This document shows, one piece after another, positions 1 through 6,105 of a DNA stretch of 11,901 nucleotides. Both the position numbers and the translations under genes were made by a program. This DNA is from Deltaproteobacteria bacterium. GTDB taxonomy: Bacteria; Desulfobacterota; GWC2-55-46; S146-70. Position 1 is the first letter of the stretch. The number at the start of each line of letters is the position of its first letter. The notes under the pieces are model-generated. The model had not been told where the DNA came from, did not search any database, and was given only the letters and a program-made list of their open reading frames with translations. The DNA lies in the NCBI GenBank assembly GCA_015492395.1, contig WGFD01000053.1, positions 1 through 11,901 on the forward strand, written 5' to 3'.

Positions 1-72
1 CCCCAAATCAAACGCTTGAACCTCCTTCATCGCTCTGGTAACATTACGTACGGTTGCTTCTTGCAGCCACAT
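1..72 (-). CDS. 5' end of an unrecognised protein (partial, runs off the left edge)
   Basis: Only 24 codons are visible, reading MWLQEATVRNVTRAMKEV and then QAFDLG before the window ends. The ATG at 72-70 is preceded on the minus strand by an AGGAGG ribosome binding site with a spacer of about 9 nt, so real translation is plausible. The visible part would form an amphipathic helix. I do not recognise the family. The strong ribosome binding site and the flanking inverted repeat (74-82/112-120) would fit the start of a mobile-element gene, but nothing visible proves it. It is transcribed divergently from the exported protein gene at 244. Confidence 0.45.
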   Translation of the reverse strand, partial: MWLQEATVRNVTRAMKEVQAFDLG

Positions 73-73
73 T

Positions 74-120
74 AGAGGTGCCCTCCTTTCTTTTTTGGTC
101 GAAAGAATGATGGCACCTCT
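74..120. repeat. 9-bp perfect inverted repeat in the leader of the left-edge gene
   Basis: AGAGGTGCC at 74-82 is matched by its exact reverse complement GGCACCTCT at 112-120, with 29 nt between. On the minus strand the right-hand arm comes first, the AGGAGG ribosome binding site lies just before the left-hand arm, and the start codon follows that arm. A stem formed in the mRNA would place the ribosome binding site in or beside the hairpin, so it could affect translation. It could instead be an element end or an operator. The arms are seen; the role is unknown. Confidence 0.5.
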
Positions 121-135
121 TCTGTTTTTACACAA

Positions 136-165
136 GTTAAATTACATTACCGATCATTCTGTCAA
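136..165 (-). promoter_or_regulatory. Possible sigma70-type promoter for the left-edge gene
   Basis: On the minus strand a perfect TTGACA (165-160) is followed, after 18 nt, by TTTAAC (141-136), which matches TATAAT at four of six positions. The -35 is convincing and the -10 weak. It sits back to back with the plus-strand promoter at 172-199. Confidence 0.3.
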
Positions 166-171
166 TAACCC

Positions 172-199
172 TTGACTTTTCCATATATATTGCAATAAT
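172..199 (+). promoter_or_regulatory. Likely sigma70-type promoter for the exported protein gene at 244
   Basis: TTGACT at 172-177 (five of six against TTGACA) and AATAAT at 194-199 (five of six against TATAAT) are separated by 16 nt in an AT-rich stretch. Transcription would begin near 206 and leave a leader of about 37 nt that contains the GGAGG ribosome binding site. The prediction rests on consensus match only. Confidence 0.45.
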
Positions 200-243
200 T
201 AGCAAGTCAGCCTGCATAGTAGGCACATATTTGGAGGTGGCAA

Positions 244-648
244 ATGAAAAGGTATCTGATACCATTGATCACCCTTCCCCTCTGGCTTGTCTTGACAGCC
301 ATGGGAGGCCAGCCCCCGGGTGAGGCGCCAAAACCTGAGATCAGCTTTGAAGCGACGATCATCGATGACCAGAACATCTCCACCAGGTGCCGTGAAGTAA
401 CATGGCAGGGCAAGATCTTCTTTATAGGGACACGCGGAAAAGGAGTCGTCTCAATACCCTTTGCCAAGGTAAAGACGGTTAAATTCATCGGGAATGCCGT
501 GGGTGGGAAGAAGGACGCCCAGGTCACCCTCAAGAACGGCGAAGTGGTGGCGGTATCATTTGACACCGAAGCAAGGCTATATGGAGTTACCAGCTTCGGA
601 AGCTACAAGATATATGCCAGAAACTTAAAGGAGATCATCTTCGACTAA
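244..648 (+). CDS. Small exported protein of unknown function
   Basis: This 134-residue protein begins with a signal peptide: KR at residues 2-3, a hydrophobic core around residues 4-20, and probable cleavage near AMG-GQ. There is no lipobox cysteine, so it should be a soluble periplasmic or secreted protein and not a lipoprotein. The mature part alternates short polar and hydrophobic stretches, with GKIFFIGTRGKGVVSIPF around 56-73 and AQVTLKNGEVVAVSFD near 92-107, which suggests a small beta-rich fold. The start is well set by a GGAGG site (233-237) 6 nt upstream and the promoter at 172-199. It faces the ubi cluster tail-to-tail, 44 nt from ubiT. I do not recognise a named family, and a link to quinone metabolism is not shown. 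Confidence 0.75.
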   Translation: MKRYLIPLITLPLWLVLTAMGGQPPGEAPKPEISFEATIIDDQNISTRCREVTWQGKIFFIGTRGKGVVSIPFAKVKTVKFIGNAVGGKKDAQVTLKNGEVVAVSFDTEARLYGVTSFGSYKIYARNLKEIIFD

Positions 649-653
649 CTGTT

Positions 654-673
654 AAAAAATCCAGCTGCGCCGG
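654..673 (-). terminator. Likely intrinsic terminator of the ubi cluster
   Basis: Reading the minus strand after the ubiT stop, CCGGCGCAGCTGG (673-661) can fold into a 5-bp stem with one G-T wobble and a 3-nt loop. An A and then six T residues follow (659-654). The stem is short but GC-rich and correctly placed 20 nt past the ubiT stop. It lies in the 44-nt gap between convergent genes and has no matching U-tract in the plus direction. Confidence 0.5.
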
Positions 674-692
674 CTAAGTGAAGCACGCCTCT

Positions 693-1094
693 CTACAGAC
701 TGCCGAGTATATTCTTGAAGTGTATAGCCACCCCGGTATCACCGCTTATCTCCAACCTGCGGGAGAAGAAGATGGTATCAGGGTCCTCCTCCCCGGTTAA
801 CAGCCCGAGAAGAACATCCATAGTACCCTTCATGGTCACATCCGTCTCGCCCGAAAAGTGTGGAACGATCTTTATGCCGCCATCCTCTATGTGGAGATAA
901 AACCCCTTCCTGATATCCGTCGCGTAGAAAAAGAACACCTTTTCACCCAGCCCTTTGAGCCTTTCTCTCAACCTGTGGTTTTTGTCTACGATTGACGATA
1001 CCAGTAGCCCGGCCCCTATTGCATCCATCCATAGCGGGAGGAGCTTCAGGGGGAGTTTCAGGACCTTGAATATCCCTCTTCTCAGTTCGGCCAT
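693..1094 (-). CDS. ubiT: UbiT-like SCP2-domain accessory factor for O2-independent quinone synthesis
   Basis: UbiT is an SCP2-type lipid-binding protein which in E. coli is needed, with UbiU and UbiV, for anaerobic ubiquinone synthesis. The diagnostic stretch near the C-terminus, EEDPDTIFFSRRLEISGDTG, closely matches my recollection of E. coli UbiT (DPDTLFFQRRLVIEGDTE), and the N-terminal LKLPLKLLP resembles its VPVKLTP. From ATG 1094 the protein has 133 residues. That start has an AAGGA site 6 nt upstream. An in-frame ATG at 1118, overlapping the ubiE stop as ATGA, would add eight residues and has a weaker site. The protein ends just after the SCP2 core (KNILGSL), so it lacks the tail of roughly 30 residues in the E. 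coli protein (about 174 aa). It is the last gene of the cluster. UbiJ, the aerobic SCP2 paralogue, is the main alternative, but the motif favours UbiT. Confidence 0.85.
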   Translation of the reverse strand: MAELRRGIFKVLKLPLKLLPLWMDAIGAGLLVSSIVDKNHRLRERLKGLGEKVFFFYATDIRKGFYLHIEDGGIKIVPHFSGETDVTMKGTMDVLLGLLTGEEDPDTIFFSRRLEISGDTGVAIHFKNILGSL

Positions 1095-1114
1095 ATGTTT
1101 TCCTTTACCTGGAT

Positions 1115-1867
1115 TCATACCTTGAAACCGATATGCACCGCCGCAATACCGTCGAATAGATTATAGTACCTTACCTTGAAGAGCCCGGTCTCCTCCATCA
1201 TCTTTTTAAGCGTCTCCTGTGGTGGAAACTTCCTGATAGACTCGGGCAGATATGTGTAGGCCCCCCTGTCCCCTGTAATAATCTCGCCGATATTTGGTAT
1301 TATCTTGAATGAGTAAATGTTATAGAGCTTGCTCAATAAACCTGACCTGGGATGGGAGAACTCTAGACATATGACACGGCCGCCGGGCTTTATCACGCGT
1401 CTCATCTCCTTCAGCGCCATCCCTATATTCGTTACGTTGCGTATTCCGAAGCCGATGGTAGCACAATGAAAGGTATTGTCTTTGCACGCGATCTCCTCGG
1501 CATTGCCCTGAACAAACCGTATATTCCCCACAACACCCCCGTCCATGCACTTATCCCTTCCTATCTCGATCATATCCCTGTTGATGTCATAGACCACTAC
1601 CCGGCCTTTATCTCCGACCCTCTTTGCCATAAGCATGGCAATATCAGCGGTACCACCGGCAACGTCTATGGCGGCCTCACCCGGTCTCAACCCGGTTTTC
1701 TCGACCACGTACCGTTTCCATAACCTGTGGGTCCCGAAGCTCATCAGGTCGTTCATGAGGTCATACCTCCCCGCCACAGAGGTGAATACTTCCTGGACAA
1801 GCTCCTTCTTCTTCTCACTCCGGATCAACCTGTCGCCGAAATATGTAGTCTTCTTCTCTCCTTCCAT
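1115..1867 (-). CDS. ubiE: Demethylubiquinone/demethylmenaquinone C-methyltransferase UbiE
   Basis: UbiE is a SAM-dependent class I methyltransferase that methylates the ring carbon in ubiquinone synthesis; the same family (MenG) acts on demethylmenaquinone. The 250-residue length equals the family norm (251 in E. coli). Visible motifs are VFTSVAGRYDLMNDLMSFG (28-45), the SAM-binding DVAGGT (68-73), the acidic D94 at the end of motif II, GFGIRNV (139-145), ALKEMRRVIKPGG (151-163) and YLPESIRKFP (206-215), ending in GIAAVHIGFKV. The ATG lies 2 nt after the ubiB stop, with a GGGA site about 6 nt upstream, and the stop overlaps an in-frame ubiT ATG, so translation is probably coupled. Location between ubiB and ubiT favours a ubiquinone-type substrate, but the family alone cannot exclude menaquinone. 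Confidence 0.93.
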   Translation of the reverse strand: MEGEKKTTYFGDRLIRSEKKKELVQEVFTSVAGRYDLMNDLMSFGTHRLWKRYVVEKTGLRPGEAAIDVAGGTADIAMLMAKRVGDKGRVVVYDINRDMIEIGRDKCMDGGVVGNIRFVQGNAEEIACKDNTFHCATIGFGIRNVTNIGMALKEMRRVIKPGGRVICLEFSHPRSGLLSKLYNIYSFKIIPNIGEIITGDRGAYTYLPESIRKFPPQETLKKMMEETGLFKVRYYNLFDGIAAVHIGFKV

Positions 1868-1869
1868 AC

Positions 1870-3570
1870 TTATCCCAATCTCTCTCTATCCTTCAGGCCG
1901 CCACTCCTGAACGACCAGGCCAGCCTTACGGCCAACACAACCGCAAAGACAAAGCCCAGTAAGCCCAATAGCGGTATATCAAAGACCCTGTAAGCCTCTA
2001 CACTAGAAAAGACTACGGCCAACGAAGCACCCAGCACGAGGGATGCGATGATAAGCCCCAGTGATATTCTATACCCGAGGTTATCGATCTGACGCTCCAT
2101 GGAATCGAGCCTGTGGTGCACGAAACCTATCTCCATCTCACCCTCGATGACCTTATTCATGATAGTATGCGCCTGATAGGGTATATCCCGCGCAACACCC
2201 GCCAGACCGTCCAGCGACTCTCTTCCCCGCTTATACAGCCTGTTTGGAGATGCCTTCTCCTTGATCATCCACTTGTAAATAAGTGGTTTCGCCACCGCCC
2301 ACATATTGATATCTGGATGCAGTTGCCTGCCCACACCCTCTATAATGACCATCGACTTCTGAAGGAGCAGGAGGTTGGGTTGCAGCTTCATCTGGAACCG
2401 CCTCGCCGTGTTTATAAGCTCCATAATCAGGGCAGAAACATTGATCCTCTGGAGTGTCCGTCCATACATAGGCTCGACTATCTCCCTAAGCGCCTCTTCG
2501 AACTCATGGATGTCCACATCCTTCGATATGAGGCCCATCTCTCTATGAACAACCGCCATCCTGTAGTAGTCCTCCTTCACTAGGTGGAAGAGCATACTCG
2601 CAAGGTAACTCCTCAACCTGCCGTCGAGCCTCCCCACTATACCGAAGTCCAGGTAAACGATAACACCGTCCGGCCTTACGAACATATTTCCAGGATGGAG
2701 ATCGGCATGGAAGAGTCCATATTCGAACACCTGCCTGAAGAATGCCCGAATCCCTTCCTCCGCTATTTTTTTTACGTCGAGGCCCTGCTCCCTTATCCTT
2801 CCGGCCTCATCTATAGGAATGCCGGATATACGCTCAAGGGTCAGCATCTCAGGGGTCGTATAGTCCCAATATACCTTAGGGATATGTACGGTGGCGACTC
2901 CTTCGAACATCTTGTTGAAACGCTCTGCATTTCCTCCCTCTATAGTCAGGTCCTGCTCCTTCTGTATGACCCTGGAAAACTCGTCAACCACCTCCTTCGG
3001 CCGATACCGCCTGGCACGCGGCACATATCTCTCAAGGAGGTCCGCAAAGGTATGCATGACGGATATATCCGCCTCGATCACCTTATCTATGCCAGGCCTC
3101 CTCACCTTGACTGCTACGTCAGAGCCGTCCATGAGCGTTGCATAGTGGACCTGCGCAATCGAGGCCGAAGCGACAGGGTTCTCTTCGAAAGTGGAAAATA
3201 CCGTATCAATGGGGGCATTCAAGGCGCCTTCGACAACGCGCCTAGTCTCTTCAAACGGTACCGGCGACACCATATCCTGAAGCTTCTTGATCTCTTCTAT
3301 CCAGTCCGGAGGAAAGACATCCGCCCTGGTAGAGGCCATCTGACCCAACTTTACAAAGATCGGACCAAGCTCCTCGAGCACAAGCCTTATCCTCTTGGGA
3401 AGACTGACCTCTTCTCCGCTCCTGCTTCTCTTAAAAAACAAGAGCCTCTCGAAGGCGGCAAAGTACGGCAGGAGTCTCAGCTCTCTGACAAGGCCACCAA
3501 AACCATATTTTATGAGGATGGTTATGATTTGTTGAAGACGCCGGATATTTTTGTATGTCTTAAGTTGCAT
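1870..3570 (-). CDS. ubiB: UbiB/ADCK-family atypical kinase of quinone biosynthesis
   Basis: UbiB proteins are membrane-anchored atypical kinases with ATPase activity that support ubiquinone synthesis. Motifs, counted from the ATG at 3570, are KLGQ (the KxGQ signature, 74-77), the alanine-rich loop ASAS (134-137), the lysine in AVKV (about 155), HADLHPGN (288-295) and DFG (308-310). The last about 50 residues form two hydrophobic segments (LGLIIASLVLGASLAVVF and LLGLLGFVFAVVLAV), the usual C-terminal membrane anchor. This start gives 566 residues, close to the family norm (546 in E. coli). The frame stays open to 3765, but the extra 65 codons run through the palindromic repeat and into the upstream gene and have no family counterpart. 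A second ATG at 3588 is possible. Neither start has a clear ribosome binding site. The role is well supported; the exact start is not. Confidence 0.93.
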   Translation of the reverse strand: MQLKTYKNIRRLQQIITILIKYGFGGLVRELRLLPYFAAFERLLFFKRSRSGEEVSLPKRIRLVLEELGPIFVKLGQMASTRADVFPPDWIEEIKKLQDMVSPVPFEETRRVVEGALNAPIDTVFSTFEENPVASASIAQVHYATLMDGSDVAVKVRRPGIDKVIEADISVMHTFADLLERYVPRARRYRPKEVVDEFSRVIQKEQDLTIEGGNAERFNKMFEGVATVHIPKVYWDYTTPEMLTLERISGIPIDEAGRIREQGLDVKKIAEEGIRAFFRQVFEYGLFHADLHPGNMFVRPDGVIVYLDFGIVGRLDGRLRSYLASMLFHLVKEDYYRMAVVHREMGLISKDVDIHEFEEALREIVEPMYGRTLQRINVSALIMELINTARRFQMKLQPNLLLLQKSMVIIEGVGRQLHPDINMWAVAKPLIYKWMIKEKASPNRLYKRGRESLDGLAGVARDIPYQAHTIMNKVIEGEMEIGFVHHRLDSMERQIDNLGYRISLGLIIASLVLGASLAVVFSSVEAYRVFDIPLLGLLGFVFAVVLAVRLAWSFRSGGLKDRERLG

Positions 3571-3631
3571 TGACGGCAGTATGAACATGCATAGCGAGCG
3601 TAATATAATCAGATAATTCCTTGCATAAGGA

Positions 3632-3678
3632 GATTCCCTGTCTGTTACAGACAGGCCTGCAGCTTGCTGCAGGGATCT
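3632..3678. repeat. Compound palindromic repeat (two adjacent hairpins) between the coiled-coil gene and ubiB
   Basis: Two perfect 8-bp stems stand head to tail. CCTGTCTG (3637-3644) pairs with CAGACAGG (3648-3655) across 3 nt, and CCTGCAGC (3656-3663) pairs with GCTGCAGG (3666-3673) across 2 nt. The outer flanks ATTCCCTG (3633-3640) and CAGGGATC (3670-3677) are also nearly complementary, so the unit could fold as a cruciform. It begins a few bases after the upstream gene's stop codon and lies in a 112-bp gap. No U-tract follows on either strand, so it looks more like a dispersed REP/MITE-type palindrome than a terminator. There is only one copy in this window, so dispersal is inferred. Confidence 0.65.
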
Positions 3679-3682
3679 TCCA

Positions 3683-4018
3683 TTAATCCTCCTTCTCCTT
3701 CCCTTCAACCTTCTTCTCAAGCTCTTCCACTCTCTTTTCCAGTGTATCGACCCTCTCCCGCGCAACCTGGGCCATCTTCTCTATTACATCTATATCGTCT
3801 CTTGTAACCACCTTACACCGCTTGATCACCCAACTTACGGCCTCATCGATATCTTCATCCACTTTATCCCTGCCGCTCTTGAGCAAGTTTATCAACCCAC
3901 CTATGATCTTTACTCCTTCCTCCACCAGCTTGTTTTCCAGCTCTTTCCGGGGCGGCAGCTTTGACCCTTCACCCTCCTCCTTACCAGACTTGCCCTCTTC
4001 TATAAGCTTCTCTGTCAT
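3683..4018 (-). CDS. Small coiled-coil protein, UbiK/phasin-like, in the ubi cluster
   Basis: The 111-residue product has a charged N-terminal third (SGKEEGEGSK), a middle helix with hydrophobic face (VEEGVKIIGGLINLLKSGRD, 32-51), and a C-terminal coiled coil from about 76 to 105 (IDVIEKMAQVARERVDTLEK then RVEELEKKV). There is no signal peptide or clear membrane segment. The start at 4018 follows an AGGAGG site with a 9-nt spacer; an upstream ATG at 4069 lacks one. I do not recognise it with certainty. The layout of a short protein with a C-terminal coiled coil resembles UbiK (YqiC, about 96 aa), which assists ubiquinone synthesis together with the SCP2 protein UbiJ, and also phasin-type proteins. 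Lying between ubiV and ubiB in a cluster that encodes UbiT, it may be an assembly or membrane-association factor. That function is inferred. Confidence 0.7.
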   Translation of the reverse strand: MTEKLIEEGKSGKEEGEGSKLPPRKELENKLVEEGVKIIGGLINLLKSGRDKVDEDIDEAVSWVIKRCKVVTRDDIDVIEKMAQVARERVDTLEKRVEELEKKVEGKEKED

Positions 4019-4138
4019 CTTATTAAGCCTCCTCTCAAACATTAAGAAGTAGAATGGCCTCATTACCAATATCGGCGCTAATACGCCTCAAAGGAATCCC
4101 CCGCTATCTACGCTCCACCGTGCATCTACAACTTGCCA

Positions 4139-5059
4139 TTATCCCAAAGCCCCCAATTCAGGACCGACATATTCCTTTCCCGCTTGCGCATGGTACCAGC
4201 CGTTACACAACCCCTCTCCAGCGGTCTCCCTAAGGACCTCAATAGCCTCGATAGGCCCCATTTCACCATCCAGCCTCTTCCTAAAGACGGCTACTACCCT
4301 CGCCATATCTCTATACTGAGGCGAGACCCTTACGGCCGACACCCCAATCTCCCGGAGGTCTTCTATACAGCCTGCCAGAGTATATATTGAAGCGCTGAGG
4401 ATTGATGTGCCGTTCACGGTAAAGACTGGCTCACCGTCCATGGTACGCAGTACCATGCCATCGGGATACCGCCTGCAATGAAATTGGCACCTGGTCTTGC
4501 TCAGGTTATAGGCCCTCGATGTGTAACACCGCCACGAGAAGGCCAGCGGAACCTTGCCATGGGCAAAGACCTCAGCTTCTATACCGGTGTGTAAGATGTT
4601 ATAGGCCACCGACTCCTTTGATAGCTCTACAGGAAAGATCACCCTCTTGACCCCGATCCCCTGGAGGAACTTGACGGCAGGTACATTGTAAGTGGTTATA
4701 TGCGGCCCTGCAATAACACCTCTTTGCCCGCCGGCGATCGAAGAATCAGTAGGGATTATATTAAAGACCGACATATCGTTGGCCTCGACAGGAAATGGAA
4801 GTGTAGAAATAGAGCGAACCATTTCCAGCTCATTCTCGTTGCTTACAACGGCCAGACTTGAGACGACGACCTCCTTACCCGCCCGCTCGAGTCTGGTGCC
4901 TATAGCCTCGATATCACTTATCTCCAGGGATCTCTTCTTCGCACAGATCACCTCACCGATATATATCCTGTCAATATCCATGCCCGCCACCTCTTCGTAG
5001 AAGCGTATGAGTTCATCCCTGCTCCAGTCGAAGAGAACGGGGCCTAGGGTCAGCTTCAT
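4139..5059 (-). CDS. ubiV: UbiV, U32-family iron-sulfur subunit of the O2-independent quinone hydroxylase
   Basis: UbiV forms a heterodimer with UbiU and in E. coli enables O2-independent hydroxylation of the ubiquinone ring, each subunit holding a 4Fe-4S cluster. In this 306-residue protein the four E. coli UbiV ligands (C39, C180, C193, C197, as I recall them) have clear counterparts: C39 in GEVICAKK, C178 in SWRCYT, and C191 and C195 in KTRCQFHCRRYP, with the same 12- and 3-residue gaps. The N-terminal LGPVLFDWSRDELIRFYEEV and the SWRCYTSRAYNLSKTRCQ block are typical of this branch. The ATG directly abuts the ubiU stop (TAGATG), and a GGAG site lies inside the end of ubiU, so translation is coupled. 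U32 proteins are often labelled peptidases or collagenases; the cysteine pattern and neighbours argue against that here. Confidence 0.92.
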   Translation of the reverse strand: MKLTLGPVLFDWSRDELIRFYEEVAGMDIDRIYIGEVICAKKRSLEISDIEAIGTRLERAGKEVVVSSLAVVSNENELEMVRSISTLPFPVEANDMSVFNIIPTDSSIAGGQRGVIAGPHITTYNVPAVKFLQGIGVKRVIFPVELSKESVAYNILHTGIEAEVFAHGKVPLAFSWRCYTSRAYNLSKTRCQFHCRRYPDGMVLRTMDGEPVFTVNGTSILSASIYTLAGCIEDLREIGVSAVRVSPQYRDMARVVAVFRKRLDGEMGPIEAIEVLRETAGEGLCNGWYHAQAGKEYVGPELGALG

Positions 5060-6061
5060 CTACTTCTCCAGATAGCATCCAAGGGTCGGCCTGGATCCCT
5101 CAAACGTCGCATTAGTCCCGGCAAGCCACTCATCCCTTGCAATATACCTCTGTGGATCCCGGTAGTATGAGTCTATCGCATCACGAAGTATGCGTGTCAC
5201 AGTCCCCACGTAAGCCTTTGTCCTTTGCCTCCCCTCGATCTTGAGAGCGTCCACCCCTGCGCCTATGACATCAGGAAGCATCTCCAGTATATTAAGTGAC
5301 TCCGGCTCCTCGAAGGCGTAGGCAATCTCGCCGTCCGGCCTTATGTATCTTCCCTTGCAGCATGTCGGGTATGGAGACACCTCACCCGGACCAAGGTCAT
5401 TCAAGAGCAGCCCGTTAAGTGTGATCCTTAGATGGCCGCCTTCATTCGCAAATTGAACGAACCTCGAGGGAGAACAGGCCCCCTCGGTATTGGTGGAAGC
5501 GCCTGTTACAAAGGAGGACAAGTAACATCTTCCTTCTATGTTTATACAGAGTCCGCCCAGGGCAAAGACCTCCGTCTCCACATCGGTTCTCTCCCCCAGC
5601 AACTCCATCTCCTCCACCGTAAGCACTCTGGGCAGGACAACACGTTTGATACCGAAGTGTCTCCTGTAGAAATCTATACTCTCATAGTTGGAGGCGCTTG
5701 CCTGCACGCTCAGATGGATATTGATATCGGGGTACTTCTCCCGTGCATACCTCAGCACACCCAGCTCCGCAAGGATCAGGGCGTCCGCTCCAAGTCCAAC
5801 GGCGCTATCCACAGACCTTCGCCATTGGTGGTAGCTATCCATCTGGGGAAAGGTATTTACGGCAAGGTAGACCTTTTTACCACTCCTTATGGCATAACTG
5901 ATACCCTCCTTCAACTCACCGTGTGTAAAGTTCAGTCCCTCGAAGTTGCGCGCATTCGTTGCATCATTGAAGCCTGTGTAGACGACATCCGCGCCGTTGT
6001 CGATGGCCGCTTTAAGGGAAGGGAGGTTACCAGCCGGGCAAACAAGCTCGATCTTCTTCAT
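5060..6061 (-). CDS. ubiU: UbiU, U32-family iron-sulfur subunit of the O2-independent quinone hydroxylase
   Basis: UbiU is the partner of UbiV in anaerobic ubiquinone ring hydroxylation. The protein (333 residues from ATG 6061) begins MKKIELVCPAGNLPSLKAAI, the usual U32 opening. It keeps SVQASASNYESIDFY and VVLPRVLTVEEM, and its cysteines lie in GGLCINIEGRCYLSSFVTG, NTEGACSPSRF and YPTCCKGRY. Counted from this start they are C172, C179, C196 and C234/C235. Spacings of 6, 16 and 38 residues (to the second cysteine of the CC pair) equal those of E. coli UbiU (C169, C176, C193, C232, as I recall them). The C-terminal IEGRQRTKAYV is also typical. An ATG at 6073 would add four residues, but the homologue's N-terminus, the GGGGG stretch 5 nt before ATG 6061 and the promoter position favour 6061. 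It is the first gene of the cluster. Confidence 0.94.
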   Translation of the reverse strand: MKKIELVCPAGNLPSLKAAIDNGADVVYTGFNDATNARNFEGLNFTHGELKEGISYAIRSGKKVYLAVNTFPQMDSYHQWRRSVDSAVGLGADALILAELGVLRYAREKYPDINIHLSVQASASNYESIDFYRRHFGIKRVVLPRVLTVEEMELLGERTDVETEVFALGGLCINIEGRCYLSSFVTGASTNTEGACSPSRFVQFANEGGHLRITLNGLLLNDLGPGEVSPYPTCCKGRYIRPDGEIAYAFEEPESLNILEMLPDVIGAGVDALKIEGRQRTKAYVGTVTRILRDAIDSYYRDPQRYIARDEWLAGTNATFEGSRPTLGCYLEK

Positions 6062-6076
6062 ATGTACCCCCATAAG

Positions 6077-6105
6077 ATCCTACGATTAAATGCCTTGATT
6101 GTCAA
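6077..6105 (-). promoter_or_regulatory. Likely promoter of the ubi cluster, upstream of ubiU
   Basis: On the minus strand a perfect TTGACA (6105-6100) is followed after exactly 17 nt by TAGGAT (6082-6077), four of six against TATAAT. Transcription would start near 6070 and leave a very short leader of about 9 nt before ATG 6061. The -35 box shares a base with the -35 of the divergent promoter at 6095-6123, so the two probably compete or are co-regulated. Confidence 0.45.

Noticed and set aside
2584..3573. A 329-codon open frame on the plus strand
   Set aside because: It lies wholly antisense to ubiB, which has all the kinase motifs; the translation shows no domain and the long frame is a by-product of ubiB codon use.
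3637..3673. The double hairpin as an intrinsic terminator after the coiled-coil gene
   Set aside because: No U-tract follows either stem on the minus strand, and the downstream ubi genes continue in the same direction.
3571..3765. The N-terminal extension that would make UbiB 631 residues long
   Set aside because: The extra 65 codons run through the palindromic repeat and the end of the upstream gene, are unusually basic, and have no counterpart in UbiB; the family N-terminus begins near 3570.
4019..4138. A separate promoter for the coiled-coil gene in the 120-nt gap after ubiV
   Set aside because: Only weak -35 and -10 like matches were found on the minus strand, none with good spacing; readthrough from ubiUV is simpler.
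4139..6061. U32 collagenase-like peptidases
   Set aside because: This is the usual automatic label for the family, but the four-cysteine patterns, paired genes and ubi neighbours point to UbiU and UbiV.
6095..6105. FNR/CRP-type operator at TTGATTGTCAA
   Set aside because: An FNR box has two TTGAT half-sites separated by 4 nt (14 bp in all); this palindrome is only 11 bp and is better explained as overlapping -35 boxes.
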